From JALRBM01 sp964615445 (lineage in GTDB: Bacteria; Patescibacteriota; Saccharimonadia; Saccharimonadales; Saccharimonadaceae): 5,645 nt of DNA. The translations under genes and the position numbers were made by a program. Of the stretch, positions 1 to 5,556 are shown piece by piece (within the stretch, counting starts at the first letter, position 1; each line of letters begins with the position of its first letter). Location of the stretch: positions 1 through 5,645 of the forward strand of contig CAZTOK010000059.1 of the NCBI GenBank assembly GCA_964615445.1, in the 5' to 3' direction. A model generated the notes under the pieces. That model was not told where the DNA came from and ran no database searches. It saw only the letters and a list, made by a program, of their open reading frames with translations.

Positions 1-1820
1 AGAAAAGTGCAACTTCCTTCATTAAAGCAGCCGGAAACGACAAATACTTAGTTCAGGTAAGTCCAAATATTCCCGTTCCAGTACGTGATGCTCCTTCGCC
101 GCTCTCCGCAAAAGACGTTGATGAAATCAAGGCTTTCGAGAAAAAATACTATGATGCGATACGTCAAAAATACGTGAAGGCAGGGGTTAGCTATGACTCT
201 TCGACTGAAGTTCCTATACTAAAGCCCAACCCTTTCAGGACGGATGATTCCTCCGAGAGTGCGCGGTGGATGGTTGATTACACCTCGCCCGCCACTAGTG
301 CTTGGCTCACGGAAAAACTTAGCATGTATGCAGAAACTGCGCCCAACACATACGATAAATTAAAGGGCTTAGGGGCCAAATATGGCGCGACTGGCTATTA
401 TGGACAAACATCTACGGCATTTCCTACTCTCCCGCAATCACGCCTCATCGAAGATAGTAAAGAAGATTTCAGTTCTACTAACATAAAATCAAGCAATCCC
501 ACATCCTATGGCTACTTAATCAATGCCGCATATAATAGCAACTATCAATTTCGAGATGATAGCCTCGTTGATCGTTACCTACTCACGAAGAGTGCAAAAT
601 CCCTAAAAGGGGTTCCTGTCATTATTACAGCGCAGGAAGCCGCTTCACTCTTTGGTAAAGAAGTAGGCATTGGGAGTGAGCCTAAGACAGAGTCCGACAA
701 GAGAAAATGGCTGAAAGATATTCAGGGAAAGTTAAATGGCCATACGTATCAAGTATGTACACGCAATAGCGCCGAACAGGCTATGATTACGGAAATTCAG
801 CAAAACTACACTTATATCGAAAAAAATAAAGATACCCCAAACTATAAAGAGCCTAGCCTTCAGCTCCAACTTCCTTCATCTGCATGTGGAGATATAACTG
901 TTAAAAAAGATACGCGTACACAAGGTGAAAAGAACGCGCAAAATAAGACCGATGAAGAGCAGAAAAAGCTAGGTCTTTATATAGCACCAGCGCACTACCT
1001 AACAACTTTCCAGATTGTTGGCATCATGAATGCTCAACCGTTTAGCGAATATAGCACGAGCGTTGAGTCGTATATTAAAAACTTACTATCGCCTCAGGAT
1101 GATTCTTTTTCAGCCCTCGTACCTACTCAACTTTACGAACAGCTTCCCAATAACCTGAAATTTAATGGTCAAATAACGGCACAAACAGACCCGACAAGAT
1201 ATGAGTTAGACAACGCCACTTTCGTCTCACGGGTTTTAGAGTTCAGCTCCATCGACAAAGCACGTGCATTTTTGAGTAATGAAGCTTGCCCGAGCCATGA
1301 CCTGGGTTGCACTAAATCTTTCTATGCAGACCCGTATGGATCGAACTATCTCATTCTTGATGAGATTGGAAAGCTCTTCCGTCAAATCTTGACCGTAGCC
1401 CTTCCTGTCTTCGTAGGCATGGCGTTAATTATCATGTGGTTCACGATTTCACGTATTATGGCCGAAAATCGTAAAGAGACAGCTGTTTATCGCGCCATGG
1501 GTGCAAAAAGAATTGACATTACAGCTATCTATACAATCTATACATTGCTGATAGCAGCACGCATTTCCGCTATTTCCTTTATTTTTGGCATCGGTGCCGC
1601 TTATATAGTTGATAGAATCTACGGATCTCAACTAACAGACATTTCGCTGTCGGCGTTTGGCATTATTTCAGATCACATGCGCTTTAGCTTATTCGATCTT
1701 TCATCGCCACTACTCCTAGGTATTTTAGGGCTTATCTTCGCTGTGAGTATCGTCGCATACATACAACCACTCATCCGAAATGTTATGCGCCCACCGATTC
1801 GCGACATGCGCGAAGACTAG
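1..1820 (+). CDS. FtsX/MacB-family ABC transporter permease, C-terminal 605 residues (N-terminus off window)
   Basis: The frame is open from base 3 to the TAG at 1818-1820, so the gene starts before the window; the internal GTG at 174 is not the real start because coding sequence continues upstream of it. The first residues (a 'NDKYLVQVSPNIP'-like stretch) resemble a MacB-type extracytoplasmic domain. A long, mostly hydrophilic extracytoplasmic region follows, rich in Lys, Ser, Tyr and Asn. The C-terminal FtsX domain has three hydrophobic segments near 1386-1448, 1545-1611 and 1710-1775. After the first comes the typical cytoplasmic loop, ENRKETAVYRAMGAKR, and the protein ends in a short charged tail (PPIRDMRED). 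Such permeases work with a MacB/LolD-like ATPase, which would lie outside the window, to move lipids, peptides or lipoproteins or to control envelope enzymes; the substrate cannot be told. Only 21 bp separate it from the convergent DUF2726 gene. The extracytoplasmic part is longer than in a typical MacB. Confidence 0.9.
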   Translation, partial: KSATSFIKAAGNDKYLVQVSPNIPVPVRDAPSPLSAKDVDEIKAFEKKYYDAIRQKYVKAGVSYDSSTEVPILKPNPFRTDDSSESARWMVDYTSPATSAWLTEKLSMYAETAPNTYDKLKGLGAKYGATGYYGQTSTAFPTLPQSRLIEDSKEDFSSTNIKSSNPTSYGYLINAAYNSNYQFRDDSLVDRYLLTKSAKSLKGVPVIITAQEAASLFGKEVGIGSEPKTESDKRKWLKDIQGKLNGHTYQVCTRNSAEQAMITEIQQNYTYIEKNKDTPNYKEPSLQLQLPSSACGDITVKKDTRTQGEKNAQNKTDEEQKKLGLYIAPAHYLTTFQIVGIMNAQPFSEYSTSVESYIKNLLSPQDDSFSALVPTQLYEQLPNNLKFNGQITAQTDPTRYELDNATFVSRVLEFSSIDKARAFLSNEACPSHDLGCTKSFYADPYGSNYLILDEIGKLFRQILTVALPVFVGMALIIMWFTISRIMAENRKETAVYRAMGAKRIDITAIYTIYTLLIAARISAISFIFGIGAAYIVDRIYGSQLTDISLSAFGIISDHMRFSLFDLSSPLLLGILGLIFAVSIVAYIQPLIRNVMRPPIRDMRED

Positions 1821-1841
1821 AATAACTAAGTGACTTCAGGG

Positions 1842-2360
1842 CTACGTCCTTGCATTGGCTAGCTTACGAGCATTTGCAAATGCATTTACAATCTCATCTT
1901 CCGTAAGTTCTTTGTAGTTTCTAAACCGCACTAATGGAATATTTGCCTCGTCGAAGATACGTTCGACTTCGGTGTCTCGCTCTATCCTATCTGATCGATT
2001 GTGTGATTCATCGTCAAGTTCAACGGCATACATCGGCTGGAGTGTTATTTTACTGCAAAGGACATAGTCTACGGATTTACCGTTGATGTGCCTGAAGGCA
2101 TATTTCCAATCCTGACCTTTCACATGGTGGTCAAGCAGTGCTGATAAGTGTACTTGCGGGAACACAAAGTAGCGGTCTCCAGCTACGTTATTCAGCTTCC
2201 AAAAAAACTCACCTTCAGCACGAGTCATTAATGACTCTTTGGGCGTATATTGGTAGACCCCGTTTTTAAAAACTTTTCGTTTGCTGCTTATACTCGCACT
2301 GAGCAGCTTGCCTAAAAATAATATTACAATAATTAAGCCGATGATTAAGAGGACGTCCAT
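1842..2360 (-). CDS. DUF2726 protein with N-terminal membrane anchor (PD-(D/E)XK nuclease-like fold)
   Basis: This 172-residue protein has one N-terminal hydrophobic helix (residues 2-20), a short basic linker (SSKRKVFKNG) and then a DUF2726 domain from about residue 38 to the end. Recognisable family features are LMTRAEGEFFWKL (T46, E49), the FPQVHLSALL block, NGKSVDYVLC (K95, D98), AVELDDESH (E114, D116, D117, H120), RD at 128-129, and IPLVRFR near 142-147. DUF2726 belongs to the PD-(D/E)XK nuclease-like clan; D98 and E114 would be the metal ligands, but the usual lysine two residues after the glutamate is Asp116 here, so activity is uncertain. The role of DUF2726 proteins is not established. 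The membrane helix would place the domain on the cytoplasmic face if the basic linker stays inside. The gene lies 54 bp downstream of the protease on the same strand but has its own extended -10 element directly before the ATG. No Shine-Dalgarno sequence is evident. Confidence 0.85.
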   Translation of the reverse strand: MDVLLIIGLIIVILFLGKLLSASISSKRKVFKNGVYQYTPKESLMTRAEGEFFWKLNNVAGDRYFVFPQVHLSALLDHHVKGQDWKYAFRHINGKSVDYVLCSKITLQPMYAVELDDESHNRSDRIERDTEVERIFDEANIPLVRFRNYKELTEDEIVNAFANARKLANART

Positions 2361-2366
2361 ACTTAC

Positions 2367-2375
2367 ATCGTATCA
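2367..2375 (-). promoter_or_regulatory. Extended -10 promoter of the DUF2726 gene, probably leaderless
   Basis: On the minus strand the sequence reads TGATACGAT (TGn plus TACGAT), followed by 6 nt (GTAAGT) and then the ATG at 2360. This spacing puts the expected transcription start at or next to the A of the start codon. No convincing -35 box is seen, as is usual for TGn-extended promoters. TACGAT matches four of six consensus positions, so this is the weakest of the three such elements in the window. Confidence 0.45.
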
Positions 2376-2414
2376 TTTCGAGCGATTATCGTTTGACCGC
2401 TCTAACGCCTAGCA

Positions 2415-4259
2415 TTATTTGTTACGGCGAATAGCCAAGATAGCTCCGCCTAAAGCAAGTAAAGTTGCCGCTACCCCCTCTACGGAAGTAACCAATGCGT
2501 CGTCTGTTTTAGGCTTATTTTGTGCATCCGAGCCTTTGCTCTCGGTATCTTCCGCTGAGGGTTTTACATTTTCAGCAGCCTTCACGTCGCCAGTACTTTC
2601 GCTTCTCTCTGCGGGTTGATTCTTATCATAAATTTGATGTGCCTGCTCCATTGACATCTCGTGGACGGCACTATGTTCTGCGCTGAGCGCAAGTTTATTA
2701 TTGGTAGGTATCTTCGACACTCCTCCCAGAGATGTTTTTGTACCATTGAATTTCCCCATTCCTAGCTTTATTGCGTTCCAATCATCATGGTCAAATGCAC
2801 CGTTTGTGCCATCAGAATAGTTAACCGTATCAAACTGGTGTACATAGGTCATTGCACTGCCATATAGGGCGTATGCAACATTATCACTATCCACGCCAGC
2901 ATAGTAGCACTCTGATGGCTGTTCATAATACACCTGCGATGAACTCAAACATAACGTGTGTCCTATCTCATGGATCATAGTTCCAGCAAGTGCATCATCC
3001 ATATTTGAAAATGAGCCATCTTGCACAAGACCATAGGAGACAAATATATCAGAACCGCTAACATCAGCAATGCCGGATAAATCTGGGCCTTCCGCAAAGT
3101 TATATCCAGAAATCATGTATCGCCAGATGGATTCCCTGTCTGAGCTAAAGTTTGCTGGATAGGAATCATAGCCATACTTGTAGTGACTAAAGCCTACATA
3201 AGGTGGCGTGTCATCGATATGTAAAGTTTCCGTGTATGTTGGTAATTGATTACCACCACCGAATTGTCCAGTATCGGCATGGAAGTTTATACCGTGAGCA
3301 CTAAATGCAGCTGTTATGAGTCCGAGCTGCGTGTCACTCGGCTTGAATGATCTGTTATTAACGGGGTCATACATCCAATCTATTTCGACATAGACATCTT
3401 GTTTACTCGGATCTGGATATGCGCAGCTCATGGGTGTGGATGTAGCATTGCAAAACTCCGCATCTCGATCTGGGTTTAGGCTTGACTCTACATAATCACT
3501 CAGGCCGTCATGATCTGTGTCTAGCTGCGAGTCTGAGGTCCCTTGAGCAGTCTCCTGAGCTAAGGTTAGTCCATCTTCGTCTGCATCTTCAGATCCAGCC
3601 GACGGAACAACGCCTTCATAATCTTGTGGGTAGGTTATGTCGTAGTTTATATATGCAAATTTTTCAACAGACGCGTTTGCATCAACGGCAATGTATGCTT
3701 TCCCGTAATTATTATTGTAATTTACATGAACATCGCAGCGTATATTGGGATTTCCGTAACTGTAATAATCAATCCCAAAGAATCTCGTGTTTGTTCCAGT
3801 AGTTCGCAAGGCCTTGTAACCACCGACGGTTTCAAACTGCGCGCCCCTCGTTGTAGAAGCTACTATCTGTACGAACTTATACCCGTCCGGATTTGTATAC
3901 TGGCTTACCGACCATGCATAGTCATCTGGATTATCTAGTAAGTCTTGCCAAAACGCGGAGCCATCAGCACCTACTGTCGAATTTGTGTAATTTGCTGGAT
4001 TGAGCAAAATCCCACCCAATGAAGTTGTAAGGTCATTGGATTTTGGACTATTAAGGTATGGCTGACTACACCGCCCCATCCCGTCACTATTGACTGGCAA
4101 GTACAGGCCGACACTGCCTCCCATTTGTATGACATTGTCATAATCACTTACGGCATACACATTCGTGGCTTGCACGCAGGAGATAATAAAAGTTGCCATA
4201 AAGGCAATCAAAAGATTTATTCTTAACCAATCCTGCCTAGTGTCTATGGCAAATTTCAT
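2415..4259 (-). CDS. Secreted, envelope-anchored zinc metalloprotease-like protein with TSP3-type calcium repeats
   Basis: This is a 614-residue exported protein. Residues 1-36 look like a signal peptide (basic start, hydrophobic core 15-27, likely cleavage after VYA). Residues about 40-215 form an unassigned N-terminal domain. Two thrombospondin type-3/EF-like calcium motifs follow: DADEDGL (225-231) and DTDHDGLSD (247-255). The catalytic-like domain begins near QDVYVEIDWMYD (287-298), a phrase I associate with metzincin-like proteases carrying such repeats. It contains HEIGH (H430, E431, H434) and a possible Met-turn, SAMTY (468-472). In the metzincin consensus HExxHxxGxxH/D, the Gly position is Cys437 and the third ligand position is Ser440, so the zinc site is atypical. 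A Lys/Glu/Ser-rich linker (about 548-582) leads to KPKTDD, a hydrophobic helix (588-610) and an RRNK tail, resembling a decayed LPxTG sorting signal or simple membrane anchor. Six cysteines lie outside the signal peptide, suggesting disulfides. Substrate unknown; surface proteolysis or host interaction is inference. Confidence 0.85.
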   Translation of the reverse strand: MKFAIDTRQDWLRINLLIAFMATFIISCVQATNVYAVSDYDNVIQMGGSVGLYLPVNSDGMGRCSQPYLNSPKSNDLTTSLGGILLNPANYTNSTVGADGSAFWQDLLDNPDDYAWSVSQYTNPDGYKFVQIVASTTRGAQFETVGGYKALRTTGTNTRFFGIDYYSYGNPNIRCDVHVNYNNNYGKAYIAVDANASVEKFAYINYDITYPQDYEGVVPSAGSEDADEDGLTLAQETAQGTSDSQLDTDHDGLSDYVESSLNPDRDAEFCNATSTPMSCAYPDPSKQDVYVEIDWMYDPVNNRSFKPSDTQLGLITAAFSAHGINFHADTGQFGGGNQLPTYTETLHIDDTPPYVGFSHYKYGYDSYPANFSSDRESIWRYMISGYNFAEGPDLSGIADVSGSDIFVSYGLVQDGSFSNMDDALAGTMIHEIGHTLCLSSSQVYYEQPSECYYAGVDSDNVAYALYGSAMTYVHQFDTVNYSDGTNGAFDHDDWNAIKLGMGKFNGTKTSLGGVSKIPTNNKLALSAEHSAVHEMSMEQAHQIYDKNQPAERSESTGDVKAAENVKPSAEDTESKGSDAQNKPKTDDALVTSVEGVAATLLALGGAILAIRRNK

Positions 4260-4264
4260 ACAGC

Positions 4265-4269
4265 CCTCC
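4265..4269 (-). promoter_or_regulatory. Strong Shine-Dalgarno site of the protease gene
   Basis: On the minus strand GGGAGGG precedes the ATG, with GGAGG five nucleotides from it (spacer GCTGT). This fixes the start at 4259, which also gives a well-formed signal peptide. It is the only clear ribosome binding site in the window. Confidence 0.8.
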
Positions 4270-4284
4270 CGTTAAGATGTTCTA

Positions 4285-4290
4285 AGCATA
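4285..4290 (-). promoter_or_regulatory. Candidate -10 box of the protease gene
   Basis: TATGCT followed by TAG lies on the minus strand inside a very AT-rich stretch (4285-4313). Transcription would start near 4278 and give a short leader of about 19 nt that contains the Shine-Dalgarno site. The hexamer is identical to the -10 box before the YD-like gene. No good -35 box is visible, and an overlapping TATATT slightly upstream is an alternative. Confidence 0.35.
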
Positions 4291-4422
4291 AATATAATAA
4301 ATAGAACTTAAAATAGGAAGACTCCACCTATAATTAGCGACCTTAGTTATTTTTATTTTAATGTTTCTACTGTAATAGAGCTGTCTGAGCTTTAATAATT
4401 TCATAATTCACTAACGTCCCTC

Positions 4423-4431
4423 TGCTATACT
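4423..4431 (+). promoter_or_regulatory. Extended -10 promoter of the deaminase gene, probably leaderless
   Basis: TGCTATACT is a TGn-extended -10 element (TATACT matches five of six consensus positions). Seven nucleotides (TAAAATC) separate it from the ATG at 4439, which predicts a transcript starting at or one base before the start codon. No Shine-Dalgarno sequence would be present on such an mRNA. The rest of the divergent intergenic region (4260-4438) is AT-rich and holds no further gene that I can see. Confidence 0.6.
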
Positions 4432-4438
4432 TAAAATC

Positions 4439-4885
4439 ATGACCGAACATCATGATTTTATGGCCGAGGCCCTAAAGCAATCTAGACTAGCATCTAAAGA
4501 TGGTGAGCTGCCTTTTGGGGCTGTAGTTGTAAAAGACGGTATTATTATTTCTCGTGGCAGGTGCCGTGAAGCGAAACGTAAAACAGTACTAGCTCACGCT
4601 GAAACTGAAGCTGTTGATAGGGCATGTCGCAAACTTGGCACAAACAAATTGAAAGGCTGCGTAATCTACTGCACTAACGAGCCTTGCCCGATGTGTGCTG
4701 CTGCGATCTTCCAAGCAAAGATTCCTCATGTTGTTATAGGCGCATCTCGTGGAGATTTAGACTTCTTGCGACCACGCGAAATCGATATACAAGTGCTCGC
4801 AGACGACAGTGGCTATGAGATTAAAATTGTACGCGACATATTGAAGCGGGATGTCGTAGATTTATTTGCTCGCCACTTAGGCTAG
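4439..4885 (+). CDS. CDA-fold zinc-dependent nucleoside/nucleobase deaminase (GuaD/TadA-like)
   Basis: This 148-residue protein is a complete cytidine/deoxycytidylate deaminase-fold enzyme of the nucleoside deaminase group. The zinc site is intact: HAE (H53 as ligand, E55 as proton shuttle) and EPCPMC (C83 and C86 as ligands). The N-terminal pattern, FMAEALKQSRLASKDGELPFGAVVVKDG, is typical of guanine deaminase and TadA relatives. The family hydrolytically deaminates a purine or pyrimidine base, either free (guanine, cytosine) or in tRNA (A34 to inosine). Some marks of those enzymes are altered: the Asn usual after the GR/GH turn is Cys42, and the 'DPTAHAE' lead-in reads TVLAHAE. Substrate therefore cannot be assigned. 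The length is normal and the protein is cytosolic. The ATG at 4439 is chosen because it lies directly below the extended -10 element and starts the conserved domain. The gene is followed after 18 bp by the YD-like gene, and the protease gene diverges from it upstream. Confidence 0.88.
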   Translation: MTEHHDFMAEALKQSRLASKDGELPFGAVVVKDGIIISRGRCREAKRKTVLAHAETEAVDRACRKLGTNKLKGCVIYCTNEPCPMCAAAIFQAKIPHVVIGASRGDLDFLRPREIDIQVLADDSGYEIKIVRDILKRDVVDLFARHLG

Positions 4886-4888
4886 ATT

Positions 4889-4897
4889 TGTTATGCT
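4889..4897 (+). promoter_or_regulatory. Extended -10 promoter of the YD-like gene, probably leaderless
   Basis: TGTTATGCT (TGn plus TATGCT) lies in the 18-bp gap after the deaminase stop codon and ends six nucleotides (TAATAC) before the ATG at 4904. The transcript start is expected at the ATG itself. No Shine-Dalgarno sequence is present in the gap, which argues for independent leaderless expression in addition to any read-through from the deaminase gene. Confidence 0.55.
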
Positions 4898-4903
4898 TAA
4901 TAC

Positions 4904-5317
4904 ATGAGCGTTGTAAACAAAAAAGAATGGTATAAAGATTTAGATATTTCTTCAAAAGGCAAACCAACAGGTATCGACCAGATTGATAGTATGCTGTCTA
5001 CGGGTATTTGTTATTGCATCACGAGTAGCGACGACACTGTTGAGCAAGCTGACGTCTATCAAGATGGTCAAAGGGTTCATTATAAAAAGTTCGGCTATGA
5101 CGACTTTGGTCGAGTAATCGAAAATGCTATGTATTCCCCCGATGACGATGGTGAGTGGCAGATTATTGACGACGTTTGGTACTATGAATACGACCCTGAG
5201 GCAGGACTTCGCACCAAGAAAATCATGAGGATGCCTGGCGCCTCAACGGCCAAGGAAATTTCTTATGATAAAGATGGTAATCGAACTGGTGAGAGGATTG
5301 TGGCTTTTAATAATTAG
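4904..5317 (+). CDS. Small cytosolic protein of unknown function with YD-like motifs
   Basis: I do not recognise a family for this 137-residue protein. It has no signal peptide or membrane segment, is acidic in its middle part, and is rich in Tyr and Asp. The C-terminal two thirds shows three phrases resembling RHS/YD repeat units: FGYDDFGRVIE (Y65, D66), YYEYDPEAGLRTKKI (Y96, D97) and ISYDKDGNRTGERI (Y121, D122), spaced 31 and 25 residues apart. A weaker one, VYQDGQRVHYKK, lies at 51-62. Such motifs suggest a small beta-rich fold, but true YD repeats belong to large exported proteins, so the resemblance may be only structural or may be chance. The residue composition and the length of the open frame support a real gene. 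It lies 18 bp after the deaminase gene with its own extended -10 element, and an inverted repeat begins 22 bp after its TAG stop. Confidence 0.75.
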   Translation: MSVVNKKEWYKDLDISSKGKPTGIDQIDSMLSTGICYCITSSDDTVEQADVYQDGQRVHYKKFGYDDFGRVIENAMYSPDDDGEWQIIDDVWYYEYDPEAGLRTKKIMRMPGASTAKEISYDKDGNRTGERIVAFNN

Positions 5318-5325
5318 TCTCATTT

Positions 5326-5368
5326 TGACGGCTACAAATGACGGCTACAGCGCCTATCATTAGCCGTC
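5326..5368. repeat. Direct repeat pair and 8-bp inverted repeat
   Basis: TGACGGCTACA occurs twice (5326-5336 and 5339-5349). GACGGCTA at 5340-5347 is perfectly complementary to TAGCCGTC at 5361-5368 with a 13-nt loop. The upstream GACGGCTA (5327-5334) can pair with the same right arm, so two alternative hairpins are possible. It lies just after the YD-like gene and could stop its transcript, but no T-run follows the stem on the plus strand, so I do not call it an intrinsic terminator. Confidence 0.7.
5339..5362. repeat. 24-bp dispersed repeat, copy A
   Basis: This segment begins TGACGGCTACAGCG and ends CCTATCATTA. It is repeated at 5517-5540 with 22 of 24 bases identical; the two differences are transitions (C/T and G/A). 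On the minus strand it follows a gene ending (stop codon at 5389-5391) by 26 nt, the same arrangement as in copy B. Confidence 0.75.
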
Positions 5369-5388
5369 TATGACTTACCTGTACATAC

Positions 5389-5415
5389 TTACACACCTCG
5401 GTGAATGTCGTTTGA
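5389..5415 (-). pseudogene. Remnant of a gene 3' end (…N-x-x-x-R-G-V-stop), duplicate of the gene ending at 5557
   Basis: On the minus strand the codons read S-N-D-I-H-R-G-V-stop, and an in-frame TAA at 5416-5418 lies just above them. The intact-looking gene at the right edge ends N-K-T-L-R-G-V-stop, so the last three codons and an upstream Asn match. The DNA TTAYACACCTCG is shared (5389-5400 and 5557-5568, 11 of 12). Together with the 24-bp repeat downstream of each copy this suggests that both are the tail of one ancestral gene, here cut off and replaced by the tRNA-like sequence. The coding match is short, so it is evidence of shared origin rather than of function. Confidence 0.4.
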
Positions 5416-5478
5416 TTAGTTGAGAGGGGCGGTCTTCTAAGCCTAAGGTCGCTGGTTCGAACCCAGCTCGGGGTACCA
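5395..5478 (+). tRNA. tRNA-Arg(UCU)-like sequence: 3' half canonical with encoded CCA, 5' half aberrant
   Basis: The anticodon loop CTTCTAA (5434-5440) gives anticodon UCU (5436-5438), so arginine. The variable region is 5 nt. The T-arm is perfect: stem GCTGG/CCAGC (5451-5455, 5463-5467) around loop TTCGAAC. The 3' acceptor strand TCGGGGT (5468-5474) is followed by discriminator A and an encoded CCA. ACCTCGG at 5395-5401 can pair with all seven acceptor bases (two wobbles). The 32 nt between it and the anticodon loop are about 7 too many, no D-stem forms, and only three of five anticodon-stem pairs hold, with complementarity failing upstream of 5431. The likeliest reading is a 3' tRNA fragment (about 5431-5478) left by integration or duplication; a working tRNA with an unusual D-arm is the alternative. 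The 3' half being tRNA-derived is near certain, function is not. Confidence 0.5.
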
Positions 5479-5516
5479 ATGTTAATTTCGATATTATTTG
5501 ATGCAACTACATCACT

Positions 5517-5540
5517 TGATGGCTACAGCACCTATCATTA
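5517..5540. repeat. 24-bp dispersed repeat, copy B
   Basis: This is the second copy of the segment at 5339-5362 (22 of 24 identical). It lies 16 nt downstream of the stop codon of the minus-strand gene entering from the right. The flanking arm that makes a perfect hairpin in copy A is not conserved here, so the hairpin is not the reason for the similarity. Confidence 0.75.
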
Positions 5541-5556
5541 ATCACTGCATACGGGA

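Noticed and set aside
174..176. GTG codon as the start of the permease gene
   Set aside because: The same frame continues open to the left edge with MacB-like coding sequence and no Shine-Dalgarno site precedes the GTG.
1449..1631. 60-codon minus-strand open frame
   Set aside because: It lies antisense inside the conserved FtsX transmembrane region and shows no promoter or protein features of its own.
1809..1838. Possible terminator between the convergent permease and DUF2726 genes
   Set aside because: GAAGACT can pair with AGTGACTTC only with a 2-nt bulge, and no T-run follows on either strand.
2419..2619. 66-codon plus-strand open frame
   Set aside because: It is antisense to the protease linker and anchor; its Ser/Ala-rich composition reflects the opposite strand.
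3482..3938. Two overlapping plus-strand open frames of about 105 codons
   Set aside because: Both are antisense to the protease gene, overlap each other in different frames and have improbable compositions.
4313..4331. ATAGG…CCTAT inverted repeat in the divergent intergenic region
   Set aside because: Five base pairs with a 9-nt loop in AT-rich DNA is expected by chance; it could be an operator but nothing else supports this.
4374..4394. Short hairpin TAGAGCT-gtctg-AGCTTTA followed by an AT-rich stretch
   Set aside because: It includes a G-T pair and lies in a divergent region with no upstream gene ending towards it, so it is not a terminator.
5499..5514. TGATG-caacta-CATCA hairpin right of the tRNA-like sequence
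   Set aside because: A 5-bp stem without a T-run or conservation evidence is too weak to call.
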